Assembly: GCA_007922195.1 (NCBI GenBank)
Contig: ML681971.1
Location: forward strand, 19,046,238-19,110,237
Direction: 5' to 3'
Length of the DNA stretch: 64,000 nucleotides
DNA from: Podocnemis expansa
Taxonomy: Eukaryota; Chordata; Testudines; Podocnemididae
In this document: one piece after another, positions 11,511-24,083 of the stretch
How the letters are laid out: each line of letters starts with the position of its first letter
How positions within the stretch are numbered: position 1 is the first letter of the stretch
The notes under the pieces: generated by a model
The model's database searches: none
What the model saw: the letters and a program-made list of their open reading frames with translations, nothing else
What the model was told of the DNA's origin: nothing
Position numbers and translations under genes: made by a program

Positions 11511-13539
11511 TTTCATTTGTTGTCCCCCGGGTAATTAGTTGGGTACCAGGCTAAGTAGGTTCTCCCTTTAGAATGAGGGAAGGGCTTCCAGCTGTGGGGC
11601 TTTCACATCCCAGTACCCAAACAGTACAGTTTGGGACATGATATTGGGGAATAGGTCAACAACCAGTTGCATCTGCTACAGCAATTTTTACATTCCAAAA
11701 AATGTATCAAGGCCACATATCCTTTCATATTCATTCTTCTGTCCACGGCTCAGCCATTTTAACCTTGCTTTTTCAGGTAAAAACCAGCCACCATTGGGTC
11801 ACAGAATACTCACGAGATAATTTTTTTGACAAGTAACAACAATGGTTGACATTCCTGGCCATGTAGGCTTCTTGGTACATCTTCCTTTTCCAGCATTGTG
11901 ATCTTACTGCATGATTATTGATTTTTTTTAATAGTGACTGAACTGCTACATTTACTCACATACCCAGTCTTTTATCATATTCAATACTACAAGTAAAATC
12001 ATCTCCATTCCTTTGTGGCTTCTGCAAATCAAATTTATCTTGCCATTGAAAATGTCAGAAGAATCCAACCATAACAGATTTTTCCACCCCCATCCCACTG
12101 CAGTAGCAGATTGAGACATTAGAAAAACAGGAGCCTGAAATTAAGGTCTCAAATTCTTATTTTGGAATCAAACAGGTCTGTCTCTTATTTTCTTTTTTCC
12201 AGACTTATTGAGTGTACAGTAGTTTTCACTGATTTCAAGCAGCATTTACTGTAAATGTATATAAAGCTAGACTTCTCTTTTGCTTACTGCATTTTTACTG
12301 GTATGCTCTCCTATGCACTACAAGAAAGACAAATGCTAGTAAGAATATCTAGCTCTTACCATTCAAAGATCTTAAAACATTTTACAGAGGAGAAAAGACT
12401 GTCTTCTCTGTAAAGTGGAGACAGGTTCACTTTAAGTTTTTATCCTCCCAGTGTCTTCCCTTTGTTGTTCAGGCCTTCAGTGCACACCTGACCTTCCTCT
12501 CTGACATATGGAGTGATGGAGGGTTCTTTAGCTGTTATCCTCATTTCTGTTCAACCTCCTTACCATCCAAAGGCCTTGCTCATGAAAATTGTGTGGTGTT
12601 ACGCCGATGACCATTTTTAATACTGAAGTGAGTAAAGATGACAAGAGGTGGCCTGGAGCTCTTAATAGTCTTCCTCACTGAATGACTATATGAATGTAAT
12701 AGTAGACATGACTGAAACACTATCCTATCATTTTTTTGTTCTTGTGTTTTGTTTTTATAATGAATGATTTTTTCTGTAAGGTATCAGAGCCCTATAGTAA
12801 ACATCTTTGCTTTATCATTGATAATCCATAGCTATTCAGCTCAAGCAGTTCAGAGCTGGAAACTTCTTGCAAAGAAACCAGTTGTGAATATTAAAAGGGA
12901 TTGAGGATAAGAAAGAAACTTTCACTTTATTGTATTGAGTTACAGATTTAACCTAGCAATAACATTGAATCCCTTCACTTGCTCACAAACTCATTTAATT
13001 TATATGGAAGGACTTACTGGCTGTATTTTAACTGTGTATATGAAATTATTGATATGTAGTGATTGTCACTGTCGCCTTCCACCTCAATCAGCCCTGCAAA
13101 ACACAGCTTGAATTAATGTTGGAAATAATTTATCTCCGAAGAGAGGCTGATACAACTAACAAACCGTGGATCAAAGAATGTTTCATAGTTGTGCTCTTTT
13201 TCTAGGCTTCATGTTGTCTTCATATGACATGAAAGCCATTTCATCTGTCATAATGATCGGATGCATTCTGATTTTTTGCAGAACTCTGGCACTTGTTCTC
13301 TTTAGTTTAAAAAGCATGTGGAGGGTGGTAGTTAATGACAGATGAGAGATGTGCAGGAGGCACAGTGGTTGTGACAGCTCCAAAAGATTCATATTTTTCC
13401 GATCCTTCGTGCTTCCTCATTGCAGGTACTGTGCTGGGCATCTCTGCAAATACTGGTGCCCCCCATGCTACTAACACATTTGGCAGTGGGTTGGTTGCCT
13501 GTGCCCCATCCATAGACAGTAGGGGTCCCCTGTTGTTAC
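11511..13539. other. unique sequence, nothing recognised
   Basis: AT-rich sequence with no recognisable gene or transposon ends. Confidence 0.45.
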
Positions 13540-14145
13540 CTGGGGTTCTTTCAATCTAAAGGTCTTAGTAACAGGAGGAGGTGACTGTCCAAGCCATGCT
13601 GTCTGCCCTCTGCAGCTGAACTGGAGCAGCGTTCCTGGCTGCCTTGCCTGTCCCCGGCTGGCTACCCCTTCCTAGGGTGTGGAGAGCAGCTGCTTTCAGG
13701 GGTGGGGCCATGGAGTGGGCTCTTTTTTGCTGAGATTGGCTGCTTTGCCCCTGTGCCCCCCCCCCCCCCCGCCCAGCACTGAGCAGAGGCTGCCTCCCAC
13801 CCAGGCCCTGGATCAGGCCCATTCAATGCTGAGGAGGCCAGGGGCAAAGTGGCTGAACTCTGTGGAATAAGCCACTCAGGGCCTTGCCCCCAATAGAAGC
13901 AGCCCCATGATGGCTGCTCTCTGCACCCTGGGGAGGGGTGGCTGAGGGGCAGGCAGGTCAGCCAGGAAAGCTACTCTAGGTTGGCTGCGGAGAGAAGATG
14001 TTGTGGCTTGGAGAGTCACTCCCATCCTCCTCTTCCTGCTGACTCACTGACAGCAGAGGGAGGGGCAGTTGGCCAAGGGCATGGGTTGTGAAGCTGACTC
14101 CCAAATTTAATCTGGGTCCCAGCTGAAAAAGATTAAGAACTCTTG
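13540..14145. mobile_element. probable diverged non-autonomous hAT element
   Basis: The right end, read from 14145 backwards, is CAAGAGTTCTTAATCTTTTT, close to the Charlie/hAT-type terminus CAGTGGTTCTCAACCTTTTT. A weaker matching left end, CTGGGGTTCTTTCAATCT, lies at 13540-13557. The interior is GC-rich, unlike its flanks, with a run of C at about 13748-13770. No good 8-bp duplication is seen (4 of 8 positions), so the boundaries are tentative. Confidence 0.35.
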
Positions 14146-15974
14146 GCTTATAGACTACGAGATCTTTGAAACACAGGTGGTCTTGGAGTGTCTAAGGGGC
14201 ACCTGACACAGACATAGAATTACTGTAAATAAATTTTATACATGCAACCATAAACTAGAAATTCAGAGTTAAGCAACACTCCTTAACTCTGACTAAACAG
14301 CTCTTTTACCTCCATAAAGGTAGGAGTTAAGGGCTGAATGGAGAATTCCTGGCTTTTTTTTTTTTTTTTTGGTCATCTTTCTGTAGTAGCTACAAATAGA
14401 GTATTTTTGGTAATAATACAATAATTACACTGTCTGTTTGGATTCCCCATTTAACCATTGATTTTAATTGCATGAGGGGTGGGGGTTGTTTGACATTGCT
14501 GAGCTAGTGCTGGGATTAAACAAATGTTCAGGTTGAGCTGCTTCACAGACTGAGGTTTCAGGGGGACTTGAGGTCTGGTGGTAAAAACATGCTGCCTGTT
14601 GCTAGTCTGACAGCAGGACTGCTTCCTATGCCTATGACCTTACCTATTTGATTTCTTATTAGAGCTCCGTAGAACCAAATATCCTCTGTGCAGATAATCC
14701 ATATGGAAGGTTATGTATGTCTCACATCTGTCTCTGTGTGATTCATGCAACATATGGCTCTCCCTAGTTCAAGAGCAGGTGCTTGGTTCTGTCCTCCTTA
14801 ATGATCCAGGATATTAGATATTACAAATACAGATTATTTTGTTGAGTATTTTGACAGCTGTAGCCAAGCCTATCCCATTGTTTGATGCCTGAGCCCCATG
14901 GATTGTGTATGGTGTGCATTCAAGTTCTGTAAGCTACTTTTTTATGAAGGCTTTTAAAACTCTTGGCTATTTGGTATTTTAATTCCTTAATGTTCTGCCA
15001 ACTTTTCACAGACCAATATTAGCACAGGTGGTTATGGATAGCCTGATCCAAAGGCCCCTGTTTTTGGTGAGCTGTAGTTCAGAAGCATAGTGCTGTCTGT
15101 TTCAATGGCTATTCGGAAATGGAAAAGAAATGCCCTCAGACAGCATCTGGATCCATGCATGTTAATATTGTCATGCCACTAAAAATACACTCCACTGTGC
15201 TAATTTTAAGAAGTGTGCACAGCATGATAAAGCATACCCAGTATCTGAAGGTCCCCTGACTCTTCTGTATTGGTTCTAATTTAACTTTTTGCTGTTTTCA
15301 GTCTCTCAGAAGGATCACTTCTTTTGGATGTTCTAACAGGTGAATTTAGTGATAGGAAAACTAATGAGTCTGTACCTTAATATGGAACGAAGAGTGCCAG
15401 TTTGTACTGCCTTTTAATACAGAAAGTCAATGACCTACTAAAGTGCTACTCATTGCATTCAACTAGAAAAACTGCTTTAAGGCAGCCTCAGTCATATAAC
15501 ATTGACATGTAAACAGACTTAAATAGAATTCTGAGTTGCACACAAAAATACAGTTGGGGTAATCATGTTTCCCAGTTATAATGCATGGAGGAAGTGTTAC
15601 TGTTAGAGTGTTGGGGAGTGGCTCATTGATGCCCTCCTTATAGGGCTCTTATCAAAACTAACTTGGGTGTTTCTAGCTAGGTCCTGGTTGCTCTTAGTTG
15701 GATTTTAAACTTAAGAATGCAAAAACTCTTTGGTTTAACACATTCTCCTGGTGTTAACAGGAAGAAAATACATGGGAACAACAGCCAGGAAAAGAGAAAC
15801 CAAACAGTTGGCAACAAATAACTTATTACAAGTGTTGTCTGACAGTGGAAATTGGGATGGGTTTTTCTTCTTTTTTTGAAATTTCTCTGCTAAAATGACT
15901 GGGCATTCTAGGAAGTAACTTAATCAGTAGTTTTGTTATAACAAGAACTATTTAATTGAAACAGTGTTCACCTA
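14146..15974. other. unique sequence, nothing recognised
   Basis: AT-rich sequence with a T homopolymer at about 14354-14370. No element or coding signature is visible. Confidence 0.45.
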
Positions 15975-16135
15975 CCAATGTTCAAGTGCTTCACAAATTG
16001 CACAGGTCAGAAAGCTGAGGCACAGGAAGACAAAGGGACTTGCCCAAGTCACAATACATGTCAGCATCAGAGCTGGGAATAGCATCCAAATTTCTTGTTT
16101 AGATGGCTGCTCTGCACTGCCTTATGTTGAATCTA
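15975..16135 (-). mobile_element. MIR/CORE-SINE relic
   Basis: The plus strand carries GCTGAGGCACAGGAAGACAA followed by GGGACTTGCCCAAGTCACAA and GAGCTGGGAATAGCATCCAA. This is the reverse complement of the MIR core in the right order. It is an old, diverged copy. Confidence 0.7.
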
Positions 16136-16393
16136 ATAGACACTTTTAATACAAGAATCATTTCACTACCTACTACTGACATGGAGAAATAAGGAAACTT
16201 TTTCTGATTGTGCACTGTGCCATAGTAGAACAGTTTATAGCAGAAAGTGAAAACATTGTCTTCAGCTGAAATCAGGGGTGCAAAATTCTCTCCCCTTCAT
16301 GTCAAACAGCTTTTCAATTAACTGGCGAGGATGTTCTGACACAAAAGGTAGATTTTGGCAAGCAGAAATTTTCTGGATCATTTACAACTTGGT

Positions 16394-16554
16394 TTAGTAA
16401 AACAAAAAAGGAGTCTCATGTCACTCTTTTTTTAAAGACTTTCATTTTTAATTCTTTTAAAAGAATTTTTATAAATTTGTTAGTCTTAAAAAGGAACGTG
16501 GAGGCACTTTTTCTTACTGAACTAGACTAACATGGCTCCCCTTTTGGAACCTGT
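16394..16554. mobile_element. degenerate palindromic Penelope-tail element
   Basis: The left arm (GGAGTCTCATGTCACT then TTAAAGACT) and the right arm (TTTGTTAGTCTTAAAAAGGA then GGCACTTTTTC) are inverted versions of the same repeat. The right side ends in TACTGAACTAGACTAACATG. The middle has collapsed to an AT-rich palindrome. A possible 9-bp direct repeat flanks it (CAACTTGGT at 16385-16393, CAGCTTGGT at 16555-16563, 8 of 9 matching). It is the most decayed of the four palindromes in the window. Confidence 0.55.
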
Positions 16555-17774
16555 CAGCTTGGTACAGGGGATTCCTAACGATTGATTGTGAGGAAAAAAA
16601 AGTCAAAACGGTATGTTGATACATTCCCCATTTAGTTCTTTCACACAGAAATTTGAAGTGGGTGGGACCTTGGAAGTTTGAACTTCTTGTTCTTGTTTAA
16701 AAGGAAAATAAATGTTTGACCCTGACATTTCAACATGATGATGAATCCAAAGGTTGCTTAGTTCTAGTCAAAGTGGCTTTAAACAAGACAGTTTGTTTTT
16801 ATGCTATTCTTTTATGCAAAGAAATATCTGGTCTGGATGTGTACATACTGGCCTATATTCATTTCCATTTCTGATTAAAAAGTGAGATGAATAGTCATTT
16901 ACAAAACCACTAGATATTTGCAAGAAGGGGGGAAAGAGCCTTTAAGTAATAGTGTATTTTATTTGTTTAATGTCAACAAATTAGTAAGTCTAATACTTAT
17001 TCACATAAGAAATTTTTGAATTCATAGTGTTGAGTTCACTTGTATCTGCGTAGTTCTAACAGCTTTTCCTCACTATTTTTCTCTTTCCCCAAAAGATTAA
17101 TTAAAACGAAGATTGACTAGCATAAATGACAGCCAGCACTCCGTGGCAGCAGACATACTCAGTACCTGGTATGTTCAACTGATGTCAGAAATACATTCTG
17201 AGCCTCTAGTTTAGCAGCAGGATTCTACAGGGAGTCTAATTATAATTCCTTTGGTAATTAAAACAACAGATGTTATAATTAAAAGACTTCTCATTAAATC
17301 ACTAATAACTGAAGCTTAAGGTGGGTTTTTAGTGAATGACTGCAGTAAATGAATCTTCAAGTAGTACATGCATGTGGGGGATGGAGAAAAGATTCTCAAA
17401 GGATCAACTTGCTTTTTTTTTAAAACCTATTCCCCCCCCCCCAACCCTTTGAAAATTCTGATTGGGAATGTTGTCTTTGGATCCAGTAGAAAAGGAGATG
17501 ATTAAAACAGTTATTTGTTGTGGAAATTTTATTGTCCTAGGAACAAACAGGAACAAACGGAAATGATCCTCAGCAGTGTGTACAGAGGAATCAGCTATTT
17601 AAAGGGCAGGATACCACAGAAAATACTTAGCGAAGAGTCTTTGCCTTTAGAAGTTTGTTTAGGTCTATTCAATCAGGAAGGCAAGTAACAATGAACAATT
17701 CAAGGGCAGTCGGCCCAGCATGTGTCTCTGGGTGACATTTGCTCTTGTGCAAAGAGCTCCTATAGTTACTCTTT
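16555..17774. other. unique sequence with a TAATTA-rich block
   Basis: No gene is recognised. The block at about 17090-17330 holds many ATTAATTA / TAATTATAAT words and few repeats, suggesting a possible conserved non-coding element. A run of C lies at about 17432-17442. Confidence 0.35.
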
Positions 17775-17990
17775 TCCCTAGTGGATGCAATACTAGCCTG
17801 CAAATCAGATGATCTGGGCTGAAGTCCTAGCTTTTGCTATTTCTTTTCTATATGAACAAGGCCAAGTCTTTTCACTTCTATTTAGATTGTAAGCTCTTTG
17901 GAAGAGGAATTGTCTTTGTTGTGTTTTTTGTACAGCACCTGCCACAATGGGCCCCTGTTCTAACTTGAACTCTAGGTACTAGGCAATACA
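17775..17990 (+). mobile_element. MIR-like SINE with 'gattgtaagctctttgg' tail
   Basis: The order of blocks fits a diverged MIR/CORE-SINE on the plus strand: CCTGCAAATCAGATGATCTG, GGCCAAGTCTTTTCACTTCT, then TAGATTGTAAGCTCTTTGG and TACAGCACCTGCCACAATGG. The tail block is common in sauropsid copies. The ends are approximate. Confidence 0.6.
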
Positions 17991-18318
17991 AAAAGGAAAT
18001 AAGATCCACTTGAGCCCTCAAAATAGGGCTGAAGTGGTGAGAGATCTTGTGTGAAGGTATCAACCTGCCGGGATAGCTGGTATATCTGACATTTGGTGAG
18101 AAAAGCCCCCCAGGGTTGTTGACATCAGGTATGTGGTAAATATCACAACCCGGAAAACAGTTGGCCAGGAGAAGCAAACGGAAGTACCTCTACTAATTTC
18201 TAAAAGAAGGGAGAACTTGGATTACACTGACTGAGATTCAGTGCGACTATTTGGACGAGTGAAAGGCTTTATCCCCCTTTTCTGGCAATGGTGTCAGAAC
18301 ACAAACAAGCTGTTAGAA

Positions 18319-19316
18319 CAGACGTGGCCAAACTGCGGCTTGTGAGCCACATGCGGCTCTTGAATGAAAAATTATGGCTCCCGGAAGAATGTCAGCAAAT
18401 CAATTTAGGAAAGCAGCCCCAGCCTAGGACTTCAGGAGGGTGTCAAGATGGTGGGGAGAAGCGCAGCATGGTTGGGGATGATGGGGAGAAGTGCAGCATG
18501 CAGGGGCATCGCTGGCATTGGGCATTCTGGGGCACATGCCCCGGGTCCCAAAGCCAGTGCTCCGGATCTCCGGCCCAATTGGGCCAGGGATCTGGGGCCC
18601 AATAACTGGCCAGCCGCAGCTACGGTGGCCCCATCCCCGGCCGGGGATCCAGGGCCTGGCTGGCTGCCTGGCAGGCCCTACCCCTAGCCAGGGATAGGGC
18701 TAGGCCACGGCAGGGCCGGGCCAGAAGCTGCTGCTGGAGGCCGGGCCCGTGCCTGTGGCCAGCCAGGCCCCCGATCTCTGGCTGAGGATGGGGCCGCCGC
18801 AGCCCTGTCCCCAGCCAGGGATCGGGGGCTTGGCCGCCTGTGGCCACAAGCACAGGCCCAGCCTCCAGCGGCCGCTTCTGGCTGGGCCAAGTTGCAGCCT
18901 AGCTGCCAACGGCAGCGCAGCCTCCCACGGCCCTATCCCTGGCCAGGGGGCGGGGCCTGCCTGCTGGGGGCGGGGCCTGCCTGCTGGGGGCGGGGGGTGG
19001 GAAGCACCACCTCTGGCAGCATGGTCAGGATTTTAAAAAACTTGCCACTAGTCTTCAGTCTTCTACACAAAACAGCAGCTAAGTTTTTACTGTATAGGGC
19101 TAATTTTCATGGTAACCTTAAGTAATTATTGGAATCTGACATTAATAGGATTACTATTTGTCCTCTTTCTACGATAAAATTAAAGTGTGCAATGAATTTT
19201 AAACTTAGTGATTTTGGTGTAGGTAAACATATATGGCTATATGCCTCAGTGCGGCTCTTGAAGGTTTAATAATCAACTTGTGTGGCTCTTGAGTTCCATA
19301 AGTTTGGCCACCCCTG
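18319..19316. mobile_element. non-autonomous hAT element, family A, copy 2 (interrupted)
   Basis: The ends CAGACGTGGCCAAACTGCGG and AAGTTTGGCCACCCCTG are inverted and match copy 1 at 3472-3940. The flanking 8-bp direct repeats TGTTAGAA (18311-18318) and TGCTAGAC (19317-19324) agree at 6 of 8 positions, as expected for an old insertion. The interior aligns with copy 1 on both sides of a 515-bp GC-rich insertion at 18501-19015, which is itself a hAT element. Without that insertion the copy would be about 475 bp, like copy 1. Confidence 0.88.
18501..19015 (+). mobile_element. GC-rich non-autonomous hAT element, family B, nested copy
   Basis: The element starts with CAGGGGCATCGCTGGC and ends with CACCACCTCTG. 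It is flanked by a perfect 8-bp direct repeat, GCAGCATG, at 18493-18500 and 19016-19023. Copy 1 of family A shows uninterrupted sequence at the corresponding site, which confirms the insertion boundaries. The interior is extremely GC-rich, CpG-bearing and made of short GGCC/GGATCC-type imperfect repeats. This produces many spurious open frames on both strands. Other copies are at 41895-42415 (inverted) and from 63908. Confidence 0.92.
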
Positions 19317-19324
19317 TGCTAGAC

Positions 19325-21257
19325 TCTCGGGGAGGGGGCTGCCAGGAATAATGGGAGACTTCCTTTCTACTAACTAGCAACTGGCCTCGGGCTTTTCTGA
19401 GCCACATTAACACCTGACAGCAGTAATAGTTGAAGAATCTCTTAGAAGAGGAGGACCTGAGCAGCTGACAGTGGGTGGCTTTGTTTATAAAGTGGCTGAG
19501 ACTCCAAGAATTGTGAGCACACAATTAAATCTCAGAGTATCTTCCTATCTGTGGCTAAATTACTTAACTTTTGGAGCTCCTTGCAATCCTCCTAGTCTTG
19601 TTTAACTCTGAATTTGGGTCCTCGGTAAATGTTTATTCTCCCCCATCCCCTTACATTCGTCTTAATCTTTAGTATGTAATTTCTGTTTGACCACACCAGA
19701 CCTAGTACTGCTTCATGGGAGATGTCTCTATGACTCACTTGTCAGGTCAAATATGATCTATCCACCTTGTGTCAGATCATCATATTGAAATAAAGCATGT
19801 GAGGAATGCATTGAAATACCTCCTGACAACAGTGGTACTGAAAGTTTTCAGAGCGATGGTACCTACCATATTAGGAATGCAAGCAGAATGAGAAATTAAG
19901 GAAGAGATTTCTCCTGAGTCTCCAGCAGTGTATCTGCTCTGACACATGAGTTCAGGAATCGTCCTTGGCGTTCAGGCCCTAGGCAGAAATAGATACAGAA
20001 TGGATCAATGAGAAACTGCAATACAGTGCTTCTGTCTTCATTTACTGCTACTGAAAAGAGATCTTCACCCAGGGAAGTAGAGTTGCAGGAGGCTAACAGC
20101 AATAAATATATTTAAACACCTGTAGGCTAACACTGCCGTGAATTTGGGGATTCCAGTATAAACCAATATCTTCAGAAGCTTATAACATGACTCCCCCCCC
20201 CAAAAAAAAATAGCCTGAAGAGAAGAAAGACTTATTTGGTCTTTCCTGAAGAGTAAATATATTTTATATAATATTTTAAAATGGCCTGGCCATGACAAGG
20301 TCTTGTAATTACTTTTCTCTATCACTCATGCTCTCATCCTCCCAAACTTTTTATTCCTCCTTGTTACTTCTTATCTGACACTAGTCATCTTTGTCCAGTG
20401 TGAGCACAGGAATCCTTTGGAATGGATGATCAGGGCCTTAGCCTATGTCGATGCTGATGGTAGTGAAATCTCTGCCCATGCACTCTTCCAGGTGCAATTG
20501 AGTGATTTGTCAAGATCGCTCAATAGCTCTGGAGTTCACAGTAAGAACTCGAGCCCTGGAAGTGGTGTATCACTAAGGTGACCGGATGTCATTGCTTTTC
20601 ACCTCTGTGTAGTGTTTAGGGAGAGGTTAGGGGGCATTAATAAGGTGACAGGAAATATGCAAGGTATTTTACATACCTTGCGTATCTCCCATTGACTTGC
20701 CAAGTGCAGACCAAGGCCTTAGTTTATATAATCATTAAGGAACAGGACTGAACTGTGTATCCATATCCTGTTCCTGATTAGGATCTGAAAAAATAATGAT
20801 GTCACAGGACAGAGTAATTCTAAACACAAGGAAACTTCTTGATTATCCCCTTTTTGTGTGTAGAGATAAAGGTTTTAACCCACCCCAGATGTTAACGATA
20901 CAAATCCCACTCATTAATGCCGACTTCCAGATGAAAGATGTTAAGAGTGATTATTATTATTGTTTTTATTTATTACTGGTGTTGCAAATATAGGTCTCGA
21001 CTTATAATCATAATGAAGACTATAATCATTCATAATTTCTGGTAATTTGAAATTCAGGGCTGATGGAAACTTGTGCAGCTGCATAGATATCCATAGAAAT
21101 ACACTGACACTAGTCAAGCACCTGGTCTGGAAAGTAGTGCGCACTTATTTTAGTCTTCTGGGAAGAATGGAGGCACCAAGGCTGAAATTTACCTCTATGT
21201 CCAGAGAACTGACATAAAGCCAAAGTACCACCTGTGTTCTCAGATGAAGACATAAGC
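19325..21257. other. unique sequence, nothing recognised
   Basis: No gene or complete element is recognised. A C-run/A-run lies at about 20190-20210. At 20574-20588 CTAAGGTGACCGGAT resembles one terminus of the family at 52708-52826, but no partner end was seen. Confidence 0.4.
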
Positions 21258-21265
21258 ATTACCTG

Positions 21266-21796
21266 CAGGGCTGTCCCTAGGGGGATGGGGGGCCCTGGAC
21301 AAATCACCTTCTCTGGGGCCCCTACTCACCCCCCCCCCAGCACTGGGAGGCAGAGCTGGCTGGCCCAAGGGAGAGGCAGGCCCCTGTGCCAGCTGTCCCA
21401 TGGCAGGGACCGAGTGAGCTAGCCAAAAGGGCAGCCTGGTTCAGCGCTACTGGTCCGCAGCCATGCCCCCCCCCCCACAGCTGGCCATGAGTGGTGCTCT
21501 TAGCTCTGTGTCAGAGCAGCATGGAGGAGGCAGGACGTAGCACGGTGGGGGGTGGGTAGTGATATGGGCCCTGCGCTGCCTCCCGCCCCGTTCCCATTGC
21601 TCTGGCACAGAGCCGAGTGCAGCGCATGTGGTGGGAGTGGGTGGCTGGATGGATAGTGCTGAACCAGGCTGCCGCTTTTAGCCGGCTCGCCTGGTCCCCA
21701 GCATCGGGGGTGGCAGTGGTGCAGGCCCTGCAGGGCACCCCCCAGCGTGGGGTCCTGGGTGGCTGCCCTGCTCGCCTTACACTAGGGATGGTCCTG
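21266..21796. mobile_element. non-autonomous hAT element, family C
   Basis: The left end CAGGGCTGTCCCTAGGGGGA and the right end CACTAGGGATGGTCCTG are inverted, with the shared core CCCTAG. Eight-base flanks ATTACCTG (21258-21265) and GCTACATG (21797-21804) agree at 5 of 8 positions, consistent with an aged duplication. The interior is GC-rich and encodes nothing recognisable. C-runs lie at about 21330-21340 and 21467-21477. Confidence 0.75.
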
Positions 21797-21804
21797 GCTA
21801 CATG

Positions 21805-22034
21805 AGCCTTGTGCCAGCTCCCTGGAATGAGAGATTCCACCCTAAATCTGCATTAGTGCATGTTTAGTCCTGAAAAGGAAGACTACAGGGAGTAAAAGTT
21901 TTCAACCACATTAAAGGCTGTCCTAAAGTGGATATCATCAGTTGTTCCTTCTGTCCACTGTAGGTAGGGAAAAAGCAGCAGATTTAATCTTCAGTTGATA
22001 TGGAAGTTAAACATTAAAGAAATCTTTGTATTCT
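21805..22034. other. short unique spacer
   Basis: AT-rich spacer between hAT family C and a CR1 fragment; nothing recognised. Confidence 0.4.
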
Positions 22035-22222
22035 ACAGATAGCTGGCTGCTGGAAGAGGCTTGCAACAGGTTCTGGAATCCTCATTATAGGAGGTTTTCA
22101 AGACCAGGTTGGACAAATACCTCTTAGTGATAGTACTGTTTACTTGGTCCTACTTCAACACAGAGGCCTGAACTTGAAAGGAACCTTGAGTAGTCGTCTG
22201 TCCTACGTTCTGTGATTATTGT
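22035..22222 (+). mobile_element. diverged CR1 3' end fragment
   Basis: The words GCAACAGGTTCTGGAATCCT, GGTTTTCAAGACCAGGTTGG and ACAAATACCTCTTAGTGATA follow the CR1 3' order (last codons, then 3' UTR). They are followed by a degraded TTGAAAGGAACCTTGAG...TTCTGTGATT end. The fragment is truncated at its 5' end and clearly more diverged than the copy at 9395-9581. Confidence 0.65.
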
Positions 22223-23727
22223 TCCAATATTGCTCAGCTTTCTTGGAAGGGTACCAATGGATGCTTTAAGGCAACTGTGCCAACCTAAGCTCAGGTTCAC
22301 GGACACTTGAAAACTTTCAGCATCAGCACTGCTCCTAGGGATGATGCAGCTATGAACAGGCCCCACTGGAGGGTTACATTGCACCAGAAAGTCCAAGCGA
22401 CTGAGGAGGAGTGGTTGAGAATGAAAAGGAAAGTGCAGCAGGCTCAAGGGCTAGTGGCACGTCTTCTTCATCCCTTTGCCTTGTGCCATACACCTTGCCC
22501 TGTTTGTTGCAAGGACTGTTAAAAATTGGGCTCTTCAGTCACCTGTAAAATTGCATCCATGGCATAGGGACTGAACTGCTTTGGCAGTCACATCAGAGTC
22601 TTTTGGGATGAGCATCTGCCTCATCTACCACTTTGGGGAAAAGGAATTCTAACCATCTCATTCCCTATGTTTCTAAAAGTTTGTCTCGCACAAGTCCACA
22701 GTGTACAATCTTGACTCTGTGACACTGCCATGGAAGCCAAAGGAAATTTAATCTGAGTAAAAACTGATTCCGGGGGTCACTTAGTTTTGTTACTGGTAAA
22801 ACAATGTCAAGTAGGAGTGTGACAGACAACTATGGCCCCTAGCATGGATGCAGTTTCTCCCAGCATAAAAGTGCCTTATACCATTATTCTTTGCTTCCCA
22901 TGCAAGAATGCTTGATGCTAATGTAAGCAGTTCTGTGCTGACATTGGTGCATTCACACTGGTATGGATATATTGCCTTAAAAGTATTAATATAGTTAAAC
23001 GGGGGCAACTTGCGTGTAGACAACCCCTAAGTGAAATTGATCCCATGCAGAGGACTAACACAAGGCCAAGCCCAACTCACATTTCACTAGGCTATCAAAA
23101 TAGAGCTTGCTTGACCTATAGAACTTGTGCTGGCCCTCCATACTAGGTGGGTCTTTTAGCATCCATGACTTGTCCATTGGCATTCATTTGCAGTTTGTTT
23201 TCTTGCCATTAGTACTGAATAAAACTAGGAGCATCTCTCTCTTGTAGCTAATAGAAATATAAACCATGGCTTTGAGGGAGGTCTTTTGTATGACATAGTT
23301 ATGAGAGCATGACCTTTGCTGTGTGGTATTTTCCCCCCTCCCCCTCAATCACTTAGATGACACTTATATTGACATCAACTCTTAGTTAGCACCCCAGAGG
23401 AAAAATGCACAAAGCTTTTCATTTCTCCCTGCTTCCACCAGCAGAGTGACATTTAGACACACTCAGCCTGATGGAAACCCAGGGCAATGTCAACTTGTAA
23501 ATCCATTCAACCATAAGCAACCCCAAAGGGCCAGCAGAGAGCAAAACAATCTAATCTTTCAGAGTTCATTCAGAGACAACACAATGTTGAATTTCATGGA
23601 AAAAAAAATGTCAGCATTGTTGTCAAGCATCTTAGGTACACATTATTAAAGGAAAATGAAAGTATGATGAGCTTCCTGGCAGATTAAGGTGATTTGCCAC
23701 TTTACAGGTAAGGTGTATGGTGGGTTT

Positions 23728-23760
<33 letters not shown>

Positions 23761-24075
23761 TTGTTTTGTGCCCATAAAACATTTTGCAGGAAGACTTCTC
23801 CAAGGAAGGATTTTTGCATTGGTATCCATGGAAACAAATAGAATGTATATACATCAAACATATTCATATCTTTTCCAAGTAATCATTAAAGTTGTGCTGC
23901 TCCTACCAAGGGACTTAGAGTAGCAAAGTAAGGTAGTGAAGGCTGTGAAGAAATGCTATGACAAAGGTAGAAACAGCAGGTATTTTGCACTTTTCTCAAA
24001 GTAGCCCTGCAATGAAGTAGGGGATTTGTTTCTACAACTTAAGAACTCTGTGTGAGATTATGAATTCCTATACCT
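22223..24075. other. unique sequence with a TTG microsatellite
   Basis: No gene is recognised. The only structured feature is the (TTG)n tract listed separately. Confidence 0.45.
23726..23760. repeat. (TTG)n microsatellite
   Basis: About eleven uninterrupted TTG units. Homopolymeric Cys, Gln or Asn open frames across this tract are artefacts of the repeat. Confidence 0.95.
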
Positions 24076-24083
24076 ATTTATCA

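Noticed and set aside
18288..19036. Overlapping open frames on both strands through the GC-rich block
   Set aside because: They lie inside nested non-autonomous hAT elements; the low stop-codon frequency of GC-rich DNA explains them.
20574..20600. CTAAGGTGACCGGATGTC as a DNA-element end
   Set aside because: Single degraded end, no partner; may be coincidental.
23632..23923. Frames with runs of Gln, Asn or Cys
   Set aside because: Pure translation of the (TTG)n microsatellite.
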